From: JAAYAY01 sp963674575
GTDB taxonomy: Bacteria; Planctomycetota; Planctomycetia; Pirellulales; Thermoguttaceae
Assembly: GCA_963674575.2 (NCBI GenBank)
Contig: CAXXQT010000003.1
Location: 558,001-622,000, forward strand
Length of the DNA stretch: 64,000 nt
Direction of reading: 5' to 3'
Shown: one piece after another, positions 1 to 8,432 of the stretch
Layout of the letters: each line of letters opens with the position of its first letter
How positions within the stretch are numbered: position 1 is the stretch's first letter
Notes under the pieces: generated by a model
What the model was told of the DNA's origin: nothing
The model's database searches: none
Seen by the model: the letters and a program-made list of their open reading frames with translations, nothing else
Position numbers and translations under genes: made by a program

Positions 1-2034
1 GCCTGAGTGACGACGTCGTCTTCAACTACACCTATGACGTGATGGGTAGGCGGACCTCCGTCGCCGCCACCATCGGCTCGACCGACGATTACGTCAACAC
101 GTATTCCTATGACAATCTCGGTCGAGTCACCCAGATTACCCAAGACGGCGTGAGCGGCGGTAACGCAGTAGGCGAGAAGCGCGTCGATTACGCCTACAAC
201 GACGACGCCACCCGAGCGACCATCTCCCGCTATGCCGACCTGGCCGGCACGACGGCCGTGGCCGAGACCGAAAAGGTGTTCGATGAACTTGGCCGAGTCA
301 CGGATATTGTCCACGAGCGGGCTGCTACCGAATTCGCCGATTATGACTTGGCATGGGACGCGGCCGGCGAACTCACCGACTTCGATTTCGAGTCCCTCGT
401 CGGCGACGACGGCGAGACGAGCTACACCTACGATGACACGGGACAGCTCACGGCCGCTGATTATGCCAGCGACTGGCAGGAGGACGAGTCGTACGTTTAC
501 GACGACAACGGCAACCGAACGCTGGTCGACGGCACGACCAGCTACACGACCGGTGACCACAACCGTCTGACTTCCGACGACACGTATAATTACACGTACG
601 ATGGCGAGGGCAACGTCCATACCAAAACCACCATCGCCACGGGTGAGTCCGTCGAATACACCTGGGACCACCGCAACCGGCTCACCAAGGTCACCTACAA
701 GAATTCCGGCGGCACGGCCACCAAGATCGTCGAGTACGCCTACGACTACGGCCAGCGCTGGGTCCGCAAGACCCTCGACACCGATGCCGACGCCACGATT
801 GAAAGCTCGCGAATCTTCGTCCACGACAGCGGGCAGATTGTGCTGGGCTTTGAGAAGACCGGGACGGGCGATGCCGGCCAACAGCGACCTTTCGCACCGC
901 TACCTTTGGGATCCAACCAACGTTGACGCGATCGTCGCTGACGAAACGGTCGATGATGGAACCGCGGACGATGTTGCCTGGACCTTGGCCGATCATCTCG
1001 GCTCCGTCCGCGACCTGGTCGTCTACGACCCCACCACCGAAACCGTCTCCGTCGTCAAGCACGTCGTCTACGACGCCTACGGCAACGTGACGAGCGACAC
1101 GGCGACTGGCGTTGAGAGTTTGTTCCTCTACACGGCGCGGCCGTTCGATCCGGATACGGCCCTCCAAAACAATCTCAACCGCTGGTACGACGCGACAACG
1201 GGCCGGTGGTTGAGCACGGACCCGATCGGGTTCGAGGCGCGGGATGTGAATTTGTATCGGTATGTAGGCAACGGCATCACTGTGTATACGGATCCGAGCG
1301 GAACACTCGAAAGTGCTCACGTTCAGGTTATTCGGTTTGGCAAGAGCGCGACAGTACAGGTTCCTCGTGTTGACAAGAAGTACAACTGGAGCGACGAAGC
1401 ACATGGAATGGTAGATGCTGAAGGAAATGCCATCTCAGTTGAAGACTACTATGCCGCTGAGTTCAGCCCGGGCTTCTACTCCATTGGTTGGCACGATCTG
1501 AACATCACCCTTGACCCCACTGAAGAGAGTCCGCTTCACAAACTAGGTACCTCGAAGGCCTACATCGACATGGAAGGGTATGTAGACACAACCCCCGAGG
1601 GCTTTTGTACCATGCGGTTTCTTGTTACATATTACGGCGTGGTACTAGTGACTGACCCACACGACCCGATCTACGAAAAGCCCTTCGCGTCCCGCAATGA
1701 TCGCCCTTTCCCTGCCGCCGACGACGTAAATCCGGCTACCCGCTTCTCAGCGCTTCTTCGTCACGAGCTCGCTCATGTTCTAACAGTAAGAGACGCGTTC
1801 AGGGATATTCGCAATTACTTCCGTGACGCCGAGGAATGGTCAGACCGCGTCACAAACGGAAACGTTCAACGCTCAAAGGTTATCGAGGTGATGCGGAGGG
1901 TGCTTGGTGATGCGAAAGCCGTTAGAAATGCCGCGGACGACTGGTCGGAACGTTGGGACAACGTACACTACGGCTGGGAATGGGATGCCTATTCTGAGCA
2001 TCGATTCGACTCCTTCTTGAAATGGAACAGGTGA
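1..2034 (+). pseudogene. RHS/YD-repeat protein, 3' part, with frameshift and HExxH C-terminal tip (tip 1)
   Basis: The reading frame is open from base 3, so the 5' part lies outside the window. Repeated YD motifs (TYDDTGQL, YVYDDNGNR, YTYDGEGNV, YTWDHRNRLT) identify an RHS-type beta-cage protein. The first frame ends at 926, but homology continues one frame over from about 877 (NSDLSHRYLW, then VAWTLADHLGSVRDLV and the hallmark core end GRWLSTDPIGFEARDVNLYRY). A one-base insertion near 871-880 therefore splits the gene; a sequencing error is possible. After the core boundary DPSG the remaining 240 or so residues are a unique tip with HELAH at about 1771-1785, a zinc-metalloprotease HExxH motif. 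RHS proteins deliver such tips as toxins; that this tip is a protease toxin is inferred. The downstream gene starts 5 bases after its stop. Confidence 0.85.
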
Positions 2035-2039
2035 GCGAC

Positions 2040-2756
2040 ATGGCAACGCTACGCAAGACTTTTCCACTACTGACATATTTCATTTTGTCGGCAGCCGCCA
2101 CAGTGAGCGCCGTGATCGTCGTGCCCGCGAATGGGCAAGACATTGCATCAGCGAATGAACTTCAATCAAGAGTCAAGGAGTTCTGCCAACGTCGTGCGAT
2201 TTCCAACGAAGCTCTGCACGTGGCAATTGCCCAGATCTGGGTCAACTTGAAGGCCGGCGATCACGGCCTTGGAGAGTCAAAGCCACGGCCCCGCCGAGTT
2301 GGCATTGAGCGCGAAGTTCAGGAAGGTAAGTCGCCCGCAGCAGAGAATGACACTCCAAGTGAGTCTGGCAGTTCGCGCGGAATGCCGCCGGTACGGCAGG
2401 ACTCGGAGGTTGTGGACTTGTACGCTCATGCTTGGCAAATGCGCATTGTAGACGTCGACTTTGAACTTCGTGGCGCATGGTCAGGCGAAGGGAGATGGCG
2501 ACTTGAAGTTATAGATCAAGTGTCGCACTCAACATATGACGGTTGTTTTTCCGAGCAGGCGAGCGCGGGACGCAGGGCTGCGAAAACGTTGATTGAAGAA
2601 GCGTTGGCTGAGGCACACTCGGTAGCAGTCGATCCAGGCAACGCGAAGCTGTCGGCTCGCGAGTACATGGATAAGTTAACACGCTACCAGGCGATTCGAC
2701 TGATTCAATATCTGCTGAACGGCTGCGATGAGGAAGCGATGAGAAAAGGGCGGTAA
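2040..2756 (+). CDS. Exported protein of unknown function, candidate immunity protein for RHS tip 1
   Basis: 238 residues, no family recognised. The ATG at 2040 is preferred over an in-frame ATG at 2022 because it follows the RHS stop (2032-2034) by 5 bases and gives a clean signal peptide (MATLRKTFPLLTYFILSAAA, cleavage probably near residues 29-34). The mature part is hydrophilic with a basic, low-complexity stretch around residues 85-125 and helical segments at the C-terminus. Its tight spacing to an RHS gene with an HExxH tip is the usual place for a cognate immunity gene, and export would fit a target outside the cytoplasm. That role is inference from position only. Confidence 0.7.
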   Translation: MATLRKTFPLLTYFILSAAATVSAVIVVPANGQDIASANELQSRVKEFCQRRAISNEALHVAIAQIWVNLKAGDHGLGESKPRPRRVGIEREVQEGKSPAAENDTPSESGSSRGMPPVRQDSEVVDLYAHAWQMRIVDVDFELRGAWSGEGRWRLEVIDQVSHSTYDGCFSEQASAGRRAAKTLIEEALAEAHSVAVDPGNAKLSAREYMDKLTRYQAIRLIQYLLNGCDEEAMRKGR

Positions 2757-3245
2757 CTGCAGGCAGGGATGGGGACGGGAGTCTTGGACGGATAAAGGGG
2801 TCGGGGAAAGCGCCGGGATAAACCGGACTGGGGTAGCGAATGAAAGAGTCGTACGAGCAAGGTCCAGCCAACCGCTCGGCCTCGAACCCTACGCCGGCGA
2901 TGGCGACATCGCCGGTGTGGCATGGGCAAGGGGTACACGCAGGCCAGGTATTCAGCTCCGAAATCATCACTTTTGCGTGCCGACCTTGTCCCGACAAGGG
3001 GAAGGCAACACGGACGGCGACGTTCATGGCGAGTCGTCGGCCGACGGGCTGGTGGCACTGGCAAGCACGAGTGAGCGCACTACTCATGACGTGCTAGTAG
3101 CACCGGTAAGAAGAAGTAACTACACTATCCAGTCGCTTGCACCCAAACCGCCCCACTTCACCCGCGTTGCTGCCACTGTCGTGCCGACAGTGCCTGAGCG
3201 GCGACTGGGACTTCGTGACTGCGTCAATCGATCTTTGAAAACCTG
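2757..3245. other. Non-coding spacer with one small hairpin
   Basis: Nearly 490 bases without a convincing gene; the open frames on both strands have irregular composition and no recognisable protein. A perfect 7-bp stem with a 5-base loop lies at 3174-3192. A motif at about 3143-3168 (CCCACTTCACC core followed by GCGTT) recurs at about 4542-4566, just before the next RHS tip, so both spacers may descend from the same duplicated tail segment. Confidence 0.5.
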
Positions 3246-3530
3246 AACGCTACGCCGACCTGGCATGGGATGCGGCGAGTGAACTCACCGACTTCGACTT
3301 CACCTCCCTCGTCGGCGATGACGGCACGGCCAGCTACACCTACGACGACACGGGACAAATCACCGACGCCGATTACGACTACCAAACCGACGAAACCTAC
3401 ACGTATGACGCAAACGGCAACCGCACCATTACCCGCTACACCACCGCCGATCCTCGACTTCCAGAAGACCGGCACGGGCGGCGCCGGCAAGTTGCCGCCG
3501 AAGAAGGAGGTCTCGGAGAGTGGCTCGCAC
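3246..3530 (+). pseudogene. RHS core remnant with internal deletion
   Basis: Frame 2 from about 3251 encodes DLAWDAASELTDFDFTSLVG and then TYDDTGQITDADYDYQTDET and DANGNRTI, clearly matching the RHS core at about 340-530. At about 3450 the similarity jumps to LDFQKTGTGGAG in another frame, which corresponds to GFEKTGTGDAG at about 845-880 of the first RHS gene. About 300 bases of core between these points are missing. There is no start and no tip. It lies upstream of an LRR gene, so it may mark a former tip module whose effector part was lost. Confidence 0.75.
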
Positions 3531-3660
3531 ATTGCAGCAGTACAATGTGCGGATTGCTACGCCAATTCAGACCTGCGGTTTCCAGCCGGAAACGAAGAAC
3601 ATCTATGGCTCCCGAAGGTGCCTGCACACTTGAGTAGTTCATGACCAGCAAGGATTCGCG

Positions 3661-4596
3661 ATGGCCGTCAAGAAGCTTCAATACGGTATTCGTGGAATGA
3701 TGCTGCTGACTGTCGCCGTGGCGGTCTGTACGTCCTTCGTCACAGCGAGAATGAAGCGAAGTCAACTGGTTGAAGACATCTTTCGCCGGGGTGGATACGT
3801 CATCTCGCATACTAGATTCACGGCTGCCCCCAAGAACTCGGGACAGGAATTCGTTCCGGCCGAGCTCCCCGGCCCCGAATTTCTGCGCGAGTTGTTTGGC
3901 GAATATTGCTTTGTCGAGGAGTTTGCCATCGTCGTTCTTCCGAACCGGGTTTGTGATGACGACTTGGCTCGCTTGAAGTACCTGGGACGCATTGGGCAAC
4001 TGCAACTGAGCGGAAACTGTGTTAGCGAAGACGGCTTGCTGAAGCTCGCGAAAGTGCGCAGCATCAAAACTCTGTACTTGGTTGATATGGATATCTCTGA
4101 CGCCAAAGCTCTCGCGATCATGCAACTACGACCGCTTGTGGAGTTGGCGATGCACAACGTTCGAATATCCGAACAGCAGCTAGGCATGATACGGGAGTCT
4201 GCACCGGACACACGCATTTGGATTGATGGAATCGAGGCTGTTGACTGGTGCACCGAGAAGAAGCAACTCGGAGAACCAGATCGGGAATCCTCGCACACGC
4301 TCCTATTAGATCCTTGCTGTGGCGAGGATTTGGGGCTCGGGCATCGGGTTCGACGCTTCCACTGGACCATCCCCAGCGTGCGATACCGCCTGCGGGGCAA
4401 TTGCATAGGGCAAAGTCAAAGTCGACTTCGCCGCGTGGCACTGGCCGGCAGATGCGACTGCTGCACTCATGGCCTGACTGAATGCGTTCCAGCGGCGTGC
4501 CCTCAAAATCGGCTACAAGTGTCGACCGGGTTCCGGCTTTCAAAACCGGCCCACTTCACCGCGTTCGGCGCTCGTGTGACGGAAGGTGTTCTGTGA
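3661..4596 (+). CDS. Membrane-anchored LRR protein (planctomycete type), C-terminus probably run-on
   Basis: 311 residues. The start MAVKKLQYGIRGMMLLTVAV gives an N-terminal basic stretch and one membrane segment (about residues 13-30), followed by a charged linker with RRGGYVISH and then leucine-rich repeats (LKYLGRIGQLQLSGN, LAKVRSIKTLYLVDMDISDA, LRPLVELAMHNVRISEQQLG) at about residues 100-185. The same architecture occurs at 5657-6241 and 52573-53118. Those paralogues end soon after the last LRR, whereas this frame continues about 115 residues of arginine/cysteine-rich sequence, so a lost stop or frameshift near 4240 is likely. It follows an RHS remnant and precedes an RHS tip, making it an immunity candidate; this is inference. 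Confidence 0.7.
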   Translation: MAVKKLQYGIRGMMLLTVAVAVCTSFVTARMKRSQLVEDIFRRGGYVISHTRFTAAPKNSGQEFVPAELPGPEFLRELFGEYCFVEEFAIVVLPNRVCDDDLARLKYLGRIGQLQLSGNCVSEDGLLKLAKVRSIKTLYLVDMDISDAKALAIMQLRPLVELAMHNVRISEQQLGMIRESAPDTRIWIDGIEAVDWCTEKKQLGEPDRESSHTLLLDPCCGEDLGLGHRVRRFHWTIPSVRYRLRGNCIGQSQSRLRRVALAGRCDCCTHGLTECVPAACPQNRLQVSTGFRLSKPAHFTAFGARVTEGVL

Positions 4597-4622
4597 GTTG
4601 ACAACCAAGGGAGGAGCAACAG

Positions 4623-5462
4623 ATGTACGATCCGACCGTAGGCCGCTGGCTGAGCGCCGACCCGATTGGCTTCGAGGCCGGGGATGTGAATCTGTATCGG
4701 TATTCGATCAACGCCCCATCGGTCCGATCTGACCCGAACGGGCTTGCTTCTGCAAATGGCGCCGGCTTGGTCATGGTCTCGTACGGAGACGCCGGGGCGC
4801 AGCTTCGAGTAACGACATTCACCTGGAACAGCGTCATGCTATTCCGAAGTGCCCTGATAGGACATCTCTATCATCAGGACATTGAATCAGATTCGAAAGT
4901 GTATGGTGAGAATGACAAGAAGCTTGCACGCCTTAAAGTCCACATCGAAGACTTGAGACCGATCGGCCTCAGCGAACACCATGGATTGGGCGAGGCAGAC
5001 GACACAATCGATTGGAAGTATGTTGACCAGTGGGCTGTCGGATACATCGCAATGCCAGAGGCATGTAAGATCACCCATGTCGCAACCGGGAAATCCAGTG
5101 TAGTTGCGAAAGCCGACGTCGTCTGGAAGGATAAACCAGAAGTCCCGACCGGATATGACCCCAAAAACGACCCCGCCGGTCAACTCGTTACGACGGCGAC
5201 TGAATGGAAAATTGGCAAAGACGGCCAATGGGACAAGCTCCCAGTCGATGTCGACGACCCCGGGCCAGCAATTGATATTTCGCCGTTGGGAGAGTCCAGT
5301 GCATCGTTCTCCTGGAAACAGACTAGCACGCTCGTACGTGTCTCAGACACAGTGTGGCGACGAGAAGCCTCGCTCACGTGGGACTTTCCGGATGGAATTG
5401 TCATGCCGATTGACCAGTTGGACCTGGACAGGAAAGAGGGTCCGGAGCTTATTCGCTTGTAG
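4623..5462 (+). CDS. Displaced RHS tip module (tip 2), unknown C-terminal domain
   Basis: 279 residues starting MYDPTVGRWLSADPIGFEAG, the end of the RHS core, with no YD repeats before it. The boundary RSDPNGL is followed by a tip of about 240 residues unlike tips 1 and 3. A GGAG precedes the ATG by 9 bases, so independent translation is possible, but the upstream sequence still matches RHS (compare LDNRGREQQ before tip 3) with one base lost and a stop in frame. No catalytic motif is recognised; the tip contains SEHHGLGEADD and several Trp-rich beta-like strands. Such orphan tips serve as donors for RHS tip exchange in other bacteria. An LRR gene follows after 190 bases. Confidence 0.75.
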   Translation: MYDPTVGRWLSADPIGFEAGDVNLYRYSINAPSVRSDPNGLASANGAGLVMVSYGDAGAQLRVTTFTWNSVMLFRSALIGHLYHQDIESDSKVYGENDKKLARLKVHIEDLRPIGLSEHHGLGEADDTIDWKYVDQWAVGYIAMPEACKITHVATGKSSVVAKADVVWKDKPEVPTGYDPKNDPAGQLVTTATEWKIGKDGQWDKLPVDVDDPGPAIDISPLGESSASFSWKQTSTLVRVSDTVWRREASLTWDFPDGIVMPIDQLDLDRKEGPELIRL

Positions 5463-5656
5463 GGCCACAATCGTCGATAGTTGCTCGCATCGAAAGCCAA
5501 CGAGCAGAGAAGGTGAATCGCCCTTGCGAAGGACGGACGGGCCCGAGGAGACCATGATTGTCCGTTCAATGATGTCTGCGTTTCCAGTGCGTTTATGCTT
5601 GATGAACGACTAGTCGGATTGATGTCTGCTAGATGGAAAAATGGAGAAAGGCGGCG

Positions 5657-6241
5657 ATGAAGATTAGAAGGCTTCAGTTCTCTCTTCGTCTGCTGCTATT
5701 GTTGGGGGTCGGCGTAGCGATAGCCATGGCGCATGTTCGCGCGAGAATGCGACGCTGCGAGGCGATTGAGGATGTCTTCGCTGGTGGGGGGGTCGTGCTC
5801 GCAACCCCTCATATTGACAAGGAGCCGCCAGGTCCGGCCTGCTTGCGCCGGTTACTGGGCGAAGAGTTTTTTCTAGATAACGTGCTACTCGTGGCTCTGC
5901 CGAGCAACGCTTCCGATCGTGACTTGGCTCAACTGACGCATATCGGTTCGATCAAATGCCTGACGTTACGCGGTGACGCTATTACGCAACATGGTCTGGA
6001 ACATCTGAGAGCACTCGAGCGTCTTGACTGCCTCTATCTGAGTGAGATGCATATCTCCGATTCAAAACTGCGCGTGATTGGGCAACTTCAACGACTGGCA
6101 GAGCTGCATCTGTCGGGTGCTGTGATATCGGAACTGCAGGTAGAGTCACTACGTACCATGTTGCCCAACACTCGAATCGCTCTGGTCGATTCAGTAACCG
6201 CGGGCGCAGCGCCGTGCATGAGTCGAGATTTGGTGGAATGA
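5657..6241 (+). CDS. Membrane-anchored LRR protein, candidate immunity protein for RHS tip 2
   Basis: 194 residues. The ATG at 5657 (MKIRRLQFSLRLLLLLGVGV) is chosen over an in-frame ATG at 5633 because it matches the paralogue starts and follows a GAGAAAGG sequence. Residues 9-25 form a membrane anchor. The rest has the charged motif RCEAIEDVFAGGGVVLATP and leucine-rich repeats (LTHIGSIKCLTLRGDAIT, LRALERLDCLYLSEMHISDS, IGQLQRLAELHLSGAVIS). It is paralogous to 3661-4596 over most of its length. LRR-type immunity proteins have been described in surveys of polymorphic toxin systems, and the position behind an RHS tip fits, but a function in immunity is not shown by the sequence. Confidence 0.75.
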   Translation: MKIRRLQFSLRLLLLLGVGVAIAMAHVRARMRRCEAIEDVFAGGGVVLATPHIDKEPPGPACLRRLLGEEFFLDNVLLVALPSNASDRDLAQLTHIGSIKCLTLRGDAITQHGLEHLRALERLDCLYLSEMHISDSKLRVIGQLQRLAELHLSGAVISELQVESLRTMLPNTRIALVDSVTAGAAPCMSRDLVE

Positions 6242-6442
6242 TGGTGGCAACGGGAATCAGGAAAGGGGCTACGGGCAGATGTGCATGCTCATCGGTCGCC
6301 AGGACACTGGCCGCACCGCATCAAAGGCGTTTTGTCTTCGTCCGACGGACGCTGCTCCGTAGTCTCACACGGCGTCTTGTCGTCACAAAGTGAGCCGGAA
6401 TGGTGGGACGGTAGCCCTGCAATAAGGTTAGGAAAGTCAGAA

Positions 6443-7504
6443 ATGCGGCGGTTCTCGAAGCAGCCAGAACGGAGAAGCACACGGGACCATGTCCTTCCTG
6501 GGGTGGGCCATCCGGCATGCAACTGGCGTGAGGAAGTCAACTCACTGCTCGGCATGACTGATTTCGAACTGCAACAAGCTGACGTCGCCAAACTCAACCT
6601 GACGGTCGGGCTCGGTCTGCCCACGATGGAGACTGGAGACATCTTCGTCTGCTTGCCCGTATTGGACCGCTGGGCCGAACTTGTGAAAATGAACACCGAG
6701 CACTGGTGGCCGCAATTCGAGCATGAACCGGACGAGTTCAACGGTTCCCCGGCGAGGTTTCGCATGCTCTGCTTGGTGACAATCCTGCAGAAGCACATCG
6801 GTGTGCAGTACAATTTGGGGTTCAACGAAGGCGACTACGATGCCCGCGATCCCCGAAATCACTTCCTGCACGGCATTCTGTCGGGCCATGGCGGAACATG
6901 CGTCACGATGCCGCTGCTCTACGTAGCGGTCGGGAGACGGCTGGGCTACCCGCTGCATCTGGTCCGAGCCAAGGAGCACGTCTTCGTTCGCTGGGAGGGA
7001 GACGGCGACCGGTTCAATCTGGACGCCACGTCGCCGGGCTTCACACCACGCGACGACGATTATTACCTCCGTTGGCCCAAGCCGCTAAGTACGGCGGACT
7101 TGGATAGCGGGTGCTATCTGCACAACCTGTCGCGCCGAGAAGAGGTCGCCTTGTTCCTTAACGAGCGTGGCTGCTGCCTTCGCGACCTTCTCCGCCTCAG
7201 AGAAGCTCTGGAGGCCTTCTCGCTGGCCGACCGATTCGCCCCCAACGATGCGTGCATCCTCGGCCAATGGGCTGTCACCGAGATTCTGTGGCACGCTTTT
7301 GAACAACAGAAACACGTTGCCACTTCAGAGGGCAGACAGTTCTGCCGTGTTGATGAGGTCAGGATGCCTCGCCTGAACGGCACGTCGTTAGGGCAAGCAG
7401 AACAGGAATGGGCGTCCGCACACCTTGAGAGACTGAAACGTCTGCACCGTCACACGACAGTCACTTGGGCAGACGCGGAGCCGCGTTGTAGTCCCATTGC
7501 ATGA
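6443..7504 (+). CDS. Transglutaminase-like (SirB1-type) protein
   Basis: 353 residues from the ATG at 6443, which has AGGAAAG about 8 bases upstream; an earlier start at 6281 would add an arginine-rich leader without family character. The domain around residues 80-200 carries a transglutaminase/cysteine-protease-like triad: Cys153 in GHGGTCVTMP, His179 in RAKEHVFVRW and Asp194 in RFNLDATS. These fit the SirB1 N-terminal domain family, usually without known substrate. The C-terminal part (about 230-353) is helical and TPR-like (RDLLRLREALEAFSLADRFA). No signal peptide is visible. It sits between an LRR gene and RHS tip 3 in the same orientation and may be a passenger of the tip array; its role there is unknown. 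Confidence 0.75.
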   Translation: MRRFSKQPERRSTRDHVLPGVGHPACNWREEVNSLLGMTDFELQQADVAKLNLTVGLGLPTMETGDIFVCLPVLDRWAELVKMNTEHWWPQFEHEPDEFNGSPARFRMLCLVTILQKHIGVQYNLGFNEGDYDARDPRNHFLHGILSGHGGTCVTMPLLYVAVGRRLGYPLHLVRAKEHVFVRWEGDGDRFNLDATSPGFTPRDDDYYLRWPKPLSTADLDSGCYLHNLSRREEVALFLNERGCCLRDLLRLREALEAFSLADRFAPNDACILGQWAVTEILWHAFEQQKHVATSEGRQFCRVDEVRMPRLNGTSLGQAEQEWASAHLERLKRLHRHTTVTWADAEPRCSPIA

Positions 7505-8432
7505 ACTTGACAACCGAGGGAGAGAGCAACAGATGTACGATCCAACCATAGGCCGCTGGCTAAGCGCCGACCCGATTGGGTTTGAGGCGGGGGATGTGAA
7601 TTTGTATCGATACTGTTCCAATGGCGTACTGTCTCTTGTGGATCCTGACGGTCTCGCCGAACAGACCTGGATGCCGACTGTCACTATCCACTCGGCCAAG
7701 GGCTATACCGAAAAAACTCCGGATGCGTTTCAACACGCTGTTTGGAAAGACTTTGACCTGCTTGTTCCGGACCCGAACGACCCGGACAAGCGAAAGGATC
7801 GTCAGGACTCGGATCCAAAGAAGAAGATGTATGGCTGGACCTTCGCGATCTACACGGATACCCCGGCAACACGACGGGACAACAGCAAGCCTGGCGGCAC
7901 ATCCGATTTCCTGATCAAGTGGGTCGTTGATGCAACGCTGGATAAAGAAGGTTGCTGCAATTGGAGTCTCAGTAATCTGGATTTCTTTCCTGTCTACAAC
8001 GTTTACAGCGAATTCGAAGCCAAGGGCGTGATTCCACACATAGAAATCCCGATACCCAACGGGACAACTGTTGCGGTTCTCCCTGGTCCCACGGTGAAGG
8101 ACCATGAACTGTGGCACCTAAAGGGAGAAACAATACGGTTCCAGGCGGGCGATAAGATCTACGTAACGAAGGTTGGCGGCGTTATACCCTATGCGCAGAA
8201 GCAGGCGGACGACTTGCTCAAAGTGTTTGCCAATGGCGGACGCATTCCTTCCGGCGCTACGAAAGAAGAGAAACTGGCACACTGCAGAACCCATGCAAAG
8301 TCGCTTTTTGACAAGTACTTCCTAGGCGTCCGCGAAACGATCTTGAACGCTGGGGCGTGGCACTCGGGTGACACAATTGTAGAAGGCAACGACTGGACGT
8401 GGACTTGGTCCAAGAAGGTGGAAGCAGAGTGA
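7497..8432 (+). CDS. Displaced RHS tip module (tip 3) with HExxH motif
   Basis: The frame can start at TTG 7497 (HELDNRGREQQMYDPTIGRW) or at ATG 7533. The ATG has GGGAGAGAG 11 bases upstream and gives 299 residues. It begins with the RHS core end GRWLSADPIGFEAGDVNLYR and the boundary LVDPDGL. The unique tip (about 250 residues) contains VKDHELWHLKGE, an HExxH zinc-protease signature near the middle, and a second conserved-looking cluster LAHCRTHAKSLFDKYF. No wider family is recognised. The stop TGA at 8430-8432 overlaps the ATG of the downstream HEAT gene (TGATG), suggesting translational coupling as in effector-immunity pairs. Confidence 0.78.
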   Translation: MHELDNRGREQQMYDPTIGRWLSADPIGFEAGDVNLYRYCSNGVLSLVDPDGLAEQTWMPTVTIHSAKGYTEKTPDAFQHAVWKDFDLLVPDPNDPDKRKDRQDSDPKKKMYGWTFAIYTDTPATRRDNSKPGGTSDFLIKWVVDATLDKEGCCNWSLSNLDFFPVYNVYSEFEAKGVIPHIEIPIPNGTTVAVLPGPTVKDHELWHLKGETIRFQAGDKIYVTKVGGVIPYAQKQADDLLKVFANGGRIPSGATKEEKLAHCRTHAKSLFDKYFLGVRETILNAGAWHSGDTIVEGNDWTWTWSKKVEAE

